A stretch of DNA of 64,000 bases, taken from positions 62,001-126,000 of the forward strand of contig JADMIG010000003.1 in assembly GCA_015478725.1 (NCBI GenBank), in the 5' to 3' direction. How positions within the stretch are numbered: the stretch's first letter is position 1; each line of letters starts with the position of its first letter. The translations under genes and the position numbers were made by a program. The stretch comes from Chloroflexota bacterium. GTDB lineage: Bacteria; Chloroflexota; Limnocylindria; Limnocylindrales; CSP1-4. Under the pieces are notes generated by a model, which saw only the letters and a list, made by a program, of their open reading frames with translations, made no database searches and was not told the DNA's origin. This document shows positions 8,554 to 15,791 of the stretch, piece after piece.

Positions 8554-10920
8554 ATGAGGCCTGACGCACCGACGTTCGATCAACCCTCCCGGGTCGGACG
8601 CCTTCCGGCCGCCCGCCGAGTCGCCTGGATCGTCTACCTCGCCCTCGGTCTCGCGGCAGCGGCTCTGTACGCGGCCATCCCGAACCTGGACCATCGCTGG
8701 CTCTTCCCGCTGTTCGGAATCGGAGCATCCGGCGCGGTGTTCGTCGGCGTGTTCCTCCACCGGCCGACGAACGCGGGCCGCTGGATCGGGGTCGGGGGCG
8801 GGATCGCCCTCCTCGCACTCGGCGACCTGACGTACTCCGTGCTCGAGCAGGCCAGGGCAGGGGCGGCACCGTTGCCGCCGATCGCCGACGCCATCTACCT
8901 CGTCGGCTATGGCGTCCTCGCCCTCGGACTCGCCGGTCTCGTCGGTGGCCGGCGCGGCGGCCGCGACATCGCGGCCATGCTCGATGCGCTCATCGTCGCC
9001 GCCTCGGCCGGCGTCGTCGCCTGGGTCGCCTTCCTCAGCGGGACGATCACCGATGGCGGGCTCAACCCCGGCGATGCGGTCGCCCTTGTCCATCCGTTCA
9101 TGGACTTCGTGCTCCTCGCGATCGCCGTGCGGATCGTCCTCGCACCGGCCGGCATGGGCATCGGCCGGCTCTTCCTCGTCGTCGGCACCATTGCCTATCT
9201 CGCGAGCGACTTCGCCTACACGTTCGCGACGCTCGAGGGGAGTGGTACGTTCGGGGGCCTCGTCGACCCCGGCTGGGCGATCGGCTACGTCCTCTGGGGC
9301 GCCGCCGCTCTCCACCCGCGGATGGTCCAGAGCGCGCTCCGGCCTCCTCGGCTCGCCGACGTGCGGCGGTCGAGCGCACGCCTCGTCGGCCTCGGCGCCG
9401 CCATGCTCATCCCGCCGGTCCTGCTGTGGCTGCCCGGGGTCGCGACGTCACCGGAGAAGCTCTACGGCGTCGCGGTGACCTCGACGGCGTTGACAGTCTT
9501 CGTCCTCTTCAGGATCGCGCACCTGTTCGGCGACATCAACGCCTCGATCATCGAGCGCCGCCGCCTCGAGGGCCGGCTGCGCCATGCCGCCGATCACGAC
9601 CCGCTCGTGGGTCTGTGGAACCGGCGCGTGTTCCACGATCGGCTCGCCGACATGCTCGCGATCGGCGACGAGCGGCTCGCTGCGCTCTTCATTGACGTCG
9701 ACGACTTCAAGCGCATCAACGACACGGCAGGTCACGCGGCGGGCGACGTCGTCCTCGCCGAGCTCGCGAGTCGGATCGAACGGGCGCTCCGGCCGTCCGA
9801 TCTCGCCGCCCGGCTCGGCGGCGACGAGTTCGGCGTCATCCTCCCGGATTGCGCCACGCCGGACGCGGCCCGCGCGATCGCGGACCGTCTCCTCCTCGAG
9901 ATCGCGGCGCCGATCACCGTCCTCGGACGCGAGTTCACGGTCACGGCGAGCATCGGCGTCGCCGAGGCGCGGGAGGCAGCGGACACCGGCTCGCTCATGC
10001 GCAACGCCGACATCGCTATGTACCTCGCGAAGGAGCGCGGCAAGAACCGCGTCGAGTCCTATGAGGAGGGCGCGCACGTCGACGTGGTCCGGCGCCTCCA
10101 GCTCCGGACCGACCTCGAACACGCCCTCGCAGCCGGCCAGTTCGCCCTCGTCTACCAGCCGATCGTCGACCTCGCGTCGGGCTCGATGGTCGGCGTCGAG
10201 GCGCTCCTCCGCTGGGATCACCCGGAGCGCGGGCGACTCAACCCGGCCGACTTCCTCGCGATGCTCGAAGAGCAGGGCCGCATCGTCCCGGTCGGCCGCT
10301 GGGTGGTCAAGGAGGCGTGTCGCCAGCTCGGTGTCTGGAAGCGGCGCTACCCCACCCAGCCGCTCTACGTTTCGGTCAACCTGTCGCCGCTCCAGCTCCG
10401 TGATCCGGCGACGGCAGACGATATCGAACGGGCGATCGGCGAGGCCGGGATCGCCGCCGCCGATCTCGTCGTCGAGATCACCGAATCCGTCGTCCTCGAC
10501 ATCGAGCGGAGCCTGCCGATCCTCGCGCGCCTGCGAGCGCGCGGAGTGCGGGTCGCCCTCGATGATTTCGGGACCGGCTACTCGACGATCACGAACCTCG
10601 TCAAGGTGCCCCTCGACATCATGAAGATCGACCAGTCCTTCATCGCGCCCCTCGAGACGGGCGGCCGATCCGCCGCCCTCGTCGAGAACCTCCTCCAGAT
10701 CGCGAGCTCGATGGGCGTCGAAGCGATCGCCGAGGGGATCGAGGTATCGGCGCAGCGCGAGGCGCTCGTCGGGCTTGGCTGCCGCCTCGGGCAGGGCTTC
10801 CTCATGGGCTTCCCGGCCGATCCGTCAGCGGTGACCGAGCTGCTCTCCGCCCAGGTGGCAGCGACGCGCCGTCCTCGGGTTCCGGCCCGTCGTTCCGCCT
10901 ACGCACCCGGTGCGTCGTAG
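8554..10920 (+). CDS. Membrane GGDEF-EAL cyclic-di-GMP protein
   Basis: Protein of 788 residues with about eight to nine N-terminal membrane helices (residues about 22-320) acting as an unknown sensor. A GGDEF domain (about 350-505) and an EAL domain (about 520-770) follow. The cyclase active site GGDEF is intact at 422-426, and an inhibitory RxxD site (RPSD) lies five residues before it. The phosphodiesterase keeps EALLRW near 548, NLSP, EITES, DDFGTGYS, KIDQSF and AEGIE, so both making and breaking c-di-GMP look possible. The ATG at 8554 is used; GGGG lies upstream. It is a single-gene unit with a palindrome 68 bp ahead. It is one of three GGDEF genes in the window. Confidence 0.93.
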   Translation: MRPDAPTFDQPSRVGRLPAARRVAWIVYLALGLAAAALYAAIPNLDHRWLFPLFGIGASGAVFVGVFLHRPTNAGRWIGVGGGIALLALGDLTYSVLEQARAGAAPLPPIADAIYLVGYGVLALGLAGLVGGRRGGRDIAAMLDALIVAASAGVVAWVAFLSGTITDGGLNPGDAVALVHPFMDFVLLAIAVRIVLAPAGMGIGRLFLVVGTIAYLASDFAYTFATLEGSGTFGGLVDPGWAIGYVLWGAAALHPRMVQSALRPPRLADVRRSSARLVGLGAAMLIPPVLLWLPGVATSPEKLYGVAVTSTALTVFVLFRIAHLFGDINASIIERRRLEGRLRHAADHDPLVGLWNRRVFHDRLADMLAIGDERLAALFIDVDDFKRINDTAGHAAGDVVLAELASRIERALRPSDLAARLGGDEFGVILPDCATPDAARAIADRLLLEIAAPITVLGREFTVTASIGVAEAREAADTGSLMRNADIAMYLAKERGKNRVESYEEGAHVDVVRRLQLRTDLEHALAAGQFALVYQPIVDLASGSMVGVEALLRWDHPERGRLNPADFLAMLEEQGRIVPVGRWVVKEACRQLGVWKRRYPTQPLYVSVNLSPLQLRDPATADDIERAIGEAGIAAADLVVEITESVVLDIERSLPILARLRARGVRVALDDFGTGYSTITNLVKVPLDIMKIDQSFIAPLETGGRSAALVENLLQIASSMGVEAIAEGIEVSAQREALVGLGCRLGQGFLMGFPADPSAVTELLSAQVAATRRPRVPARRSAYAPGAS

Positions 10921-11077
10921 AGAGCGCCGTCGCCAGGATCCGGACGGATCCGAGGCGACGCATCGAGCGTTCGAGCGTGGCGGACCTGCCGCCGCGCCAC
11001 ACTTCCCGTCGGCCTGCGCTTACCACGCGTGAGGTGCGCAGGAGGTACGAACAGCAGGCCGCGGGCCGCTCCGACCG

Positions 11078-11099
11078 GCCGCAGACTTCCAGTCTGGCC
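11078..11099. other. Hairpin upstream of the DUF433 gene
   Basis: CAGACT-TCC-AGTCTG with flanking GGCC/GGCC pairing forms a compact stem-loop about 110 bp before the DUF433 start. It could be a terminator for the GGDEF-EAL gene or an operator. Nothing else is recognised in 10921-11208. Confidence 0.35.
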
Positions 11100-11208
11100 G
11101 CCCGGCGGACAGACTGGCGGGTGCGGCGTAGGCGGTGGACTCAGGATTGGACGTCGGCCTACTGTACGTGGACAAGCGACGAGGCCGCAGTCGAAAGGAG
11201 GTGACACG

Positions 11209-11481
11209 ATGGCTGAGCCAAAGCCCCTGGTCACCCGGTCGGGCGATCGAGCGTGGGGGGCCGCCGTGTTCGCCGGCACCCGCGTTCCGGTCGACGCCCT
11301 GTTCGAGCACCTCGAGGCAGGGGACACGCTGGACGAGTTCCTGCGACAGTTTCCGACCGTAACGCGCAAGCGGGCGGTGGCCGTCCTGGAGGCCGCGAGG
11401 CGCCGGACGGATGAAGCGGCGTTCCCGCCTATCCAGTCGACTCCGGGCCCGCGGCCCCCTACTCTTCAACAAGAGGACTGA
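11209..11481 (+). CDS. DUF433 antitoxin-like DNA-binding protein
   Basis: Protein of 90 residues. The core GAAVFAGTRVPVDALFEHLEAG, with DEFLRQFPTV and AVAVLEAARR, matches the DUF433 (COG2442) winged-helix family. That family is usually an antitoxin paired with a PIN-like DUF5615 toxin. AAAGGAGGTGA directly precedes the ATG at 11209, an unusually strong ribosome site. The usual toxin partner is missing; the next gene, 72 nt away, is a DUF2283 protein. A Pro-rich tail of about 15 residues is not part of the fold. Confidence 0.8.
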   Translation: MAEPKPLVTRSGDRAWGAAVFAGTRVPVDALFEHLEAGDTLDEFLRQFPTVTRKRAVAVLEAARRRTDEAAFPPIQSTPGPRPPTLQQED

Positions 11482-11553
11482 TCAGACAAACGTACGAGGA
11501 TCCCGATGACATGGTGGCCGCGTGGTGTCGAACTGGCGCAAGGGGTTGAAACC

Positions 11554-11808
11554 ATGAGGGATCTGCTGCTCGAGTACGACGCGTCAATCGATGCCGCGTA
11601 TCTGACGGTCAGCGATGAGCCGTGGGATCACCGGGTGCGTCTTGATGACGCGCGAGGGATCAACTATGCCGCAGACGGCTCCGTGATCGGAATCGAGATC
11701 CTGTCACCGAAGCGGAAGGGCGTCCTCCTTGACGGGCTGCCATTCCGCGAGGATGTGGCGCGCGTCATGCCCTCCGTGAGCTTCCGAGTGCTCGAAGGCG
11801 CTCGCTGA
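11554..11808 (+). CDS. DUF2283 family protein
   Basis: Protein of 84 residues. LLEYDASIDAAYLTVSD, a VRLDDARGINYAADGS block and VIGIEILSPKRKG fit the DUF2283 pattern (YD-x-x-x-DALYI, then GxVVGIEI). DUF2283 proteins often lie beside toxin genes and are treated as antitoxin-like. The ATG at 11554 follows AAGGGG; a longer frame from 11506 is possible but its extra residues do not fit the family. With the DUF433 gene 72 nt upstream it forms a two-gene unit made of two antitoxin-type proteins. A degenerate hairpin GCGTAA/TTACGC follows at about 11827-11846. Confidence 0.75.
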   Translation: MRDLLLEYDASIDAAYLTVSDEPWDHRVRLDDARGINYAADGSVIGIEILSPKRKGVLLDGLPFREDVARVMPSVSFRVLEGAR

Positions 11809-11985
11809 CCTGCATCACGAGACTCGCGTAAGGCCGTTTTTACGCCCGCGTGGCCGATGCGTCGCCGGAGCAGGCTGAGGGGCTCTCCCGGGCGCCTGGG
11901 CAGACCGATCGTCCGCCTGGCGACCGAGCGAAGTCGGGGGTGTTCCAGGAGCCGACGGGAGCGGCCGGAGCCCCGATCGCGGCCC

Positions 11986-12006
11986 CCGCGGACGGAATCG
12001 GCACCG
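11986..12006 (+). repeat. 21-bp repeat, left of the RHH-Fic module
   Basis: CCGCGGACGGAATCGGCACCG matches 13397-13417 with one mismatch, on the same strand. The two copies lie either side of the RHH-Fic genes. Confidence 0.5.
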
Positions 12007-12088
12007 TTCGGACGGGATCGACGACGTTTCGGAGGGGTCGGTAACGCCCCGGCTCCCCTCAGTGCGACGGTCCGGCCGGCAGTGGGCA

Positions 12089-12109
12089 GGTTAATCGTGG
12101 TGCCGATAG
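12089..12109 (+). repeat. Dispersed 20-bp element, copy a
   Basis: GGTTAATCGTGGTGCCGATA. Related copies lie at 13235 (-), 13476 (+), 19722 (-) and 19895 (+), all between genes. Confidence 0.5.
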
Positions 12110-12157
12110 TCCGGCGCCGGCCTCTCCGGAAGCGGCCTTGGCCCATCCCGGGGGTGT

Positions 12158-12196
12158 GATGTCATTCCTTGACATCTGATGTCGCAGAGCTAAGCT
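12158..12196 (+). promoter_or_regulatory. Promoter and operator of the RHH-Fic module
   Basis: A -35 TTGACA (12169-12174), a 16-bp spacer and a -10 TAAGCT (12191-12196) lie just before the ATG at 12204, so the transcript should be leaderless or nearly so. Three half-sites overlap the -35 region: GATGTCA (12158-12164), TGACATC (12170-12176) and TGATGTC (12177-12183). Such clustered half-sites are typical of RHH autorepressor operators. Confidence 0.75.
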
Positions 12197-12203
12197 CCGA
12201 GAC

Positions 12204-12542
12204 ATGACGACCGTCCGCCGCACGAGATCCGCCTTCCCGCTGCGCTTCGAAAACGAGCGTACCCGCGAGATGTTGCGGGTCGTGGCCGAGCGACAGCACA
12301 CGTCGATGAACCAGCTTGCGGAAGAAATGATCGAGCGCGAGCTGCACGTGCTCGCATTGGGCCTCGAGAGCGGCCTCTCGAGGACGATCGAGCTGCTCCG
12401 TTCCTATCGCCGCGAAGGGCGAGCGGAGGCGTGGGCCGCATTCGCCGATGCTGAAGGCCTGCCTGAGCCCGTCGCCGCCCTCCGTGTGCGGTCTGACGAG
12501 GATCCCTTCGGGGTCGCCCGTACCTTCGAGCGCGGCGTTTGA
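12204..12542 (+). CDS. RHH antitoxin of an RHH-Fic module
   Basis: Protein of 112 residues. The first 50 residues fit a ribbon-helix-helix DNA-binding fold: strand AFPLRF, helix TREMLRVVAERQH, turn TSMNQ, helix LAEEMIERELHVLA. The C-terminal half is helical (ELLRSYRREGRAEAWAAFADAE) and would bind the toxin. The gene starts about one nucleotide after the predicted transcription start, so translation is probably leaderless. Its stop overlaps the TTG start of the Fic gene, so the two are translationally coupled. It probably represses its own promoter through the GATGTCA half-sites. No Fic-inhibitory (S/T)xxxE(G/N) motif is evident, so any neutralisation would use another mechanism. Confidence 0.8.
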   Translation: MTTVRRTRSAFPLRFENERTREMLRVVAERQHTSMNQLAEEMIERELHVLALGLESGLSRTIELLRSYRREGRAEAWAAFADAEGLPEPVAALRVRSDEDPFGVARTFERGV

Positions 12543-13201
12543 CTCTGGCGTCGTGTCCAGCGTGGAACGAAGACCGCCCCGCAGATCTGCCGAGGATCAT
12601 CGCCAATCTCCAGAGCCTGTGGCCTCTGATCGAGGCCGACTCCAGCACCCGACCGAAACCGTCCGTCGCGACCGCGCTCGAGTGGCACCGTCGGATCTAC
12701 GACGGCGTCGCCGTGCCGCATCCGGACTACGTCGGCCAGGTACGCGACAGCGATCCGCTCTTCCCATGCCTGATCGACTACGAAGTCGCCGTCGGGAGCA
12801 GTCGCGCTGTGCGGGCCCGGGACGTCCCGGCGGCCCTCGACGCCTTCGTCAGCGCGACCTCGGCCGTGGTGATGGCGCTTGACGCCGCCGTCCCGCCGGC
12901 CCGAGTTCCTTCGGCTCCCCCGGTCGTCGCGGCGATCGTGCGCCTGTGCGCGTACGCTCATGGCGAATGGATCCGAATCCATCCGTTCGCTGACGGCAAT
13001 GGACGCACGGCCCGCATATGGGCGAACTGGATCGCCGTTCGCTACGGGCTTCCGCCGTTCGTTCGGATCAAGCCGCGACCGGATGACGTTCTGTTCGCCG
13101 GCGCGACGGAGATGTCGATGCGCGGCGACCATCGCCCGACGGAAGCGATGTTCGTCGCGATGCTCGACGATGCCCTCCGAGCTGCGATGCGTCGGCCATG
13201 A
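12539..13201 (+). CDS. Fic-domain protein, putative AMP-transferase toxin
   Basis: Protein of 220 residues. The Fic core motif HPFADGNGRTARIW lies at about residues 143-156 and keeps the catalytic His and the phosphate-binding GNG and Arg. A preceding flap (DYVGQVRDSD) and helix LEWHRRIYDG are typical of the fold. Fic enzymes usually attach AMP or another NMP to target proteins. The TTG start at 12539 overlaps the antitoxin stop by 4 nt. No (S/T)xxxE(G/N) autoinhibition motif is seen in this protein or in its partner, unlike well-studied Fic classes. Dispersed repeats lie on both sides, and the module may be mobile or acquired. Confidence 0.88.
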   Translation: MTLASCPAWNEDRPADLPRIIANLQSLWPLIEADSSTRPKPSVATALEWHRRIYDGVAVPHPDYVGQVRDSDPLFPCLIDYEVAVGSSRAVRARDVPAALDAFVSATSAVVMALDAAVPPARVPSAPPVVAAIVRLCAYAHGEWIRIHPFADGNGRTARIWANWIAVRYGLPPFVRIKPRPDDVLFAGATEMSMRGDHRPTEAMFVAMLDDALRAAMRRP

Positions 13202-13234
13202 CCGCGTACCCGCCGTTCGCGCGATCGACGCGAA

Positions 13235-13254
13235 CATCAGCCCCACGATTAACC
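13235..13254 (-). repeat. Dispersed 20-bp element, copy c
   Basis: Read on the minus strand: GGTTAATCGTGGGGCTGATG. It lies 34 bp after the Fic stop codon. Confidence 0.5.
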
Positions 13255-13264
13255 GGCTCGAAAA

Positions 13265-13301
13265 CTGCCGCGAACCGGCAAGCTCTCGACGAGAGCGGCA
13301 G
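13265..13301. terminator. Nested hairpin between convergent genes
   Basis: CTGCCG (13265) pairs with CGGCAG (13296-13301), enclosing the palindrome GCTCTCG-A-CGAGAGC (13282-13296). It sits between the Fic gene and the lipoprotein gene, which converge, so it may serve both. Confidence 0.45.
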
Positions 13302-13396
13302 GTCCGAGCGGGATCCGGGACGTCAGTCGAGCGACCCAACGCCGACGCGCCAACTCGAGGGGCCGGCGCAGGCGGTCGCGCCCCGAGGTCGGTCTT

Positions 13397-13417
13397 CCGC
13401 GGACGGGATCGGCACCG
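13397..13417 (+). repeat. 21-bp repeat, right of the RHH-Fic module
   Basis: Partner of 11986-12006, with one mismatch. Each copy is followed within 60-85 bp by a copy of the 20-bp dispersed element. Confidence 0.5.
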
Positions 13418-13475
13418 GCCGGGTGCATCGGCATCGCTCCGGCGAGGCGTCTGCCCGCCGGGCGTTGGAAGTTCG

Positions 13476-13495
13476 GGTTAGTCGTGGTGCTGATG
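13476..13495 (+). repeat. Dispersed 20-bp element, copy b
   Basis: GGTTAGTCGTGGTGCTGATG lies 43 bp from the end of the lipoprotein gene. Confidence 0.5.
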
Positions 13496-13538
13496 ACCTG
13501 GGGGCCGCGTCCGCCCGCCCGCGCCGCGCGGACCCCTC

Positions 13539-14765
13539 TCAGAAGAGGCCGGGTGGCATCGGCTGGTGACCGTCCGGGTCGCTGAGATAGCCCGGCGCGG
13601 TGCCGGTCCGACCCGTGTGCCCGTACTGCCAGACGATTCGGAGGGTCCGTGGATCGATGACCACAATCCGCTGGCGGTCGTCGTCGTTGATGGAGACGAG
13701 GCCGTTCGGCAGCGGCGTGGCGAGGCTCGGATGGTCGAGCCGTCCGGGCCCGCTCGTGGGGGCATAGCGCCAGAGGAGTTTGCCCTTGGGGCTGATGCCG
13801 ATGACCGCACCCGGGCTGTGATAGTCGGCGACGACGACGTTGCCGTTCGCGTCGAGCTGCGCGTCGGAGGGGTAGAAGAGCGGCACGTGGATGTCGAAGA
13901 TGACCTTGCCGGCGGCGTTCAACCGGGTGACCCGCGCCCCCCGGATCTGGGTGATGAGGACGCCGCCGTCCGGGAGCGGGGTCGCGCCGTTCGGTGCGCC
14001 GTAGGTATGCGGGGCGTTCGCGACGCAGACGCCGGTCCGGCCCCACATCCGGCGGATCGTCTTGTCCGGTGCGATCTGGAGGATCCGGCAGTTGCCGATG
14101 TCGGCGACCATGATGTCCCCGTTGGCGAGGGGATACGCGTCATCCGGCGTGTGGAGCTGGCCCTTCCCCGAACCCGCCCGGTTGTACGTGCCGTACTGCC
14201 AGATCACCTTCCGGGTGGCGATGTCGATCCGGTTGATCACCTGGTGATCCTCGTCGTTGGTGACGATCGTCTTGCCGTCCGGCGAGATGAACGCGTCGTC
14301 CGCGGCGAACGCCTGGCCCTTCGGGAGGCTCCCGGCGACCGGGAATTTCCAGAGGATCCGGCCGCTGTTCGAGATGACGAGGAGGCGACCATTCCCCCGA
14401 TCGGCGATGAGGAGCGAGGCGGCGAAGGGCGCGGCGACGCTCGTGACGCCGAGTGGGATCGGCGTGGCGACGGGGCCCGATGCGCCCGCCCCCGATGCGC
14501 CCGCACCGGCGCCTGTGCCCGGCGAACTGCCGATGAGGCCGCCGATGACGCTGCTCGGGCTCCCCGACCTGGCAGCCGACCCGCCCACACCCGCGGACGG
14601 CGTCCCAGCTGCGGGACTGCCGCAGGCCGCGACCGCGAGGAGAGTCGCGACGAGCGGACCAGCCATCCGAAGGCGCCCCCGTCGCGCTGGACGCGGGCGC
14701 ACCTCGTCCGGACGGGTCGGCTCGTCCGTGAGCAGCACAGAGGGGGCGTGGTGCGTGGCGATCAT
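13539..14765 (-). CDS. Beta-propeller lipoprotein
   Basis: Protein of 408 residues. After a basic N-terminus, TLLAVAACG gives a lipobox with Cys at about residue 48, so the mature protein should be lipid-anchored outside the membrane. A Ser/Gly/Ala linker follows, then six or so repeats of about 45 residues such as LLIADRGNGRLLVIS, IMVADIGNCRILQI and VVVADYHSPGAVIGIS. This is the NHL/PQQ-like propeller pattern (ADxxNxRxxxx). No catalytic motif is visible. It is the last gene of the MacAB-type operon, and its ATG overlaps the sigma factor stop (ATGA). It may be the sigma factor's target, a sensor, or a partner of the exporter. Confidence 0.8.
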   Translation of the reverse strand: MIATHHAPSVLLTDEPTRPDEVRPRPARRGRLRMAGPLVATLLAVAACGSPAAGTPSAGVGGSAARSGSPSSVIGGLIGSSPGTGAGAGASGAGASGPVATPIPLGVTSVAAPFAASLLIADRGNGRLLVISNSGRILWKFPVAGSLPKGQAFAADDAFISPDGKTIVTNDEDHQVINRIDIATRKVIWQYGTYNRAGSGKGQLHTPDDAYPLANGDIMVADIGNCRILQIAPDKTIRRMWGRTGVCVANAPHTYGAPNGATPLPDGGVLITQIRGARVTRLNAAGKVIFDIHVPLFYPSDAQLDANGNVVVADYHSPGAVIGISPKGKLLWRYAPTSGPGRLDHPSLATPLPNGLVSINDDDRQRIVVIDPRTLRIVWQYGHTGRTGTAPGYLSDPDGHQPMPPGLF

Positions 14766-15427
14766 CCGTTCACCTTCGATCTGATTCCGGTTTCGTCGTG
14801 GGGAGGCGCGATCTCGAGGTCATCGCTGTCCGCTGGCCCAAGACGGTCGGCCATGGCGGTCTGAATGAGCCAGGTCCCGTGAAGGAGGTGTCTCCCGAAG
14901 GCTTCGAGCGACAGGTCGAGCTCGCGCGCGGCCTCGGCGCTCGGAAGGCCGACGATGTGGCGCAGGACGACGGCTACACGATACTTGAACGGCAGCTCGA
15001 CCAGGGCGCCAGCGAGGTCGGCGCTCGGCAGCGTCGCGGCCGCCCCGTCGCGGTGGGCGACCGTCCGGGACGCGGTCCGCAGGACGATCGTGTTGAGCCA
15101 GAGCTCGAGAGACGGTCGCGGATCGCTGCGCTCGAGTGAGCGGAAGGCGACGACGAACGCCTGCTCCACGACGTCCTCCGCGGTCCCCCGAGCGCCGGTC
15201 AGGTGGTAGGCCATGAGGTAGAGGCGCGGTCGGTGGGTGCGGATGACCTCGCCGTACGCCGACGCGGAGCCTTCCGCGCATCGTCGGACCAGCTCACGCT
15301 CATCCCACCGATGGTCCACGAGGCCTCCGAGCGGTCTGCCGGCGAGTTGCACGGCGGCCGCTTCGGCCAGCCGCGGGACGGCCGCTTCGGCGGTCCGGCC
15401 GGCCGGACCGCCGATCTCGAGCGCCAT
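14762..15427 (-). CDS. ECF-type RNA polymerase sigma factor
   Basis: Protein of 221 residues. The sigma-2 region (about residues 48-100) has SASAYGEVIRTHRPRLYLMAYHLTG followed by AEDVVEQAFVVAFRSL, the usual -10 binding helices. The sigma-4 region (about 140-195) has LPFKYRVAVVLRHIVGLPSAEAARELDLS, a helix-turn-helix that would read the -35. There is no region 1 or 3, as in ECF factors. The ATG at 15427 was chosen because the frame beyond it is low complexity and overlaps the neighbouring gene. No classical anti-sigma factor is adjacent. The small one-helix protein upstream (15468) or the lipoprotein downstream could hold it at the membrane, which is an inference. Confidence 0.82.
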   Translation of the reverse strand: MALEIGGPAGRTAEAAVPRLAEAAAVQLAGRPLGGLVDHRWDERELVRRCAEGSASAYGEVIRTHRPRLYLMAYHLTGARGTAEDVVEQAFVVAFRSLERSDPRPSLELWLNTIVLRTASRTVAHRDGAAATLPSADLAGALVELPFKYRVAVVLRHIVGLPSAEAARELDLSLEAFGRHLLHGTWLIQTAMADRLGPADSDDLEIAPPHDETGIRSKVNG

Positions 15428-15467
15428 GGTGCGGATGACAGCCGCCCCGGACCCGCCGGTCAGGGTC

Positions 15468-15779
15468 TCAGCCGCCACCGCCGGCCGGCTGGCCGCCGTT
15501 GTCCGGCACTGCGGGGGCACCGGACGCCGCGGGGCCGCCGCCTCCCGCACCGCAGTTCTGGTCAGCCGCTGTCGCGGCCGCCGGTGCGGTGTACCGTCCG
15601 CCGGCGAAGGCGATCCCGCCGAGGGCGAGGATCCCCGCGAGGGCAAGGACGAGATCGATCCGGCTCCGCCGCCGCGGGGCGGGTCTGGCCGGGAGGATGG
15701 GTTCGTCGGGCGTGACCGGCTCGGTCGCGACGACCGGCTCGGTGGGGACGCTGGCACTGGGTTCGAACGGACCTGACAT
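15468..15779 (-). CDS. Small single-pass membrane protein
   Basis: Protein of 103 residues. Residues 1-38 are acidic and Pro-rich, ending in RRRSR. One membrane helix (about 41-62, DLVLALAGILALGGIAFAGG) follows. The C-terminus of about 40 residues is Gly/Ala/Pro-rich with one Cys, probably outside. AGGAGG precedes the ATG at 15779. It lies 12 bp after the permease stop and 40 bp before the sigma factor. I do not recognise a family. It could be an anti-sigma-like anchor or an accessory subunit of the exporter; no motif decides this. Confidence 0.75.
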   Translation of the reverse strand: MSGPFEPSASVPTEPVVATEPVTPDEPILPARPAPRRRSRIDLVLALAGILALGGIAFAGGRYTAPAAATAADQNCGAGGGGPAASGAPAVPDNGGQPAGGGG

Positions 15780-15791
15780 GGGTTGGGCCTC

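Noticed and set aside
11986-13495. Integron attC sites around the toxin-antitoxin module
   Set aside because: The repeats lack the GTTRRRY/RYYYAAC core, and no integrase is visible.
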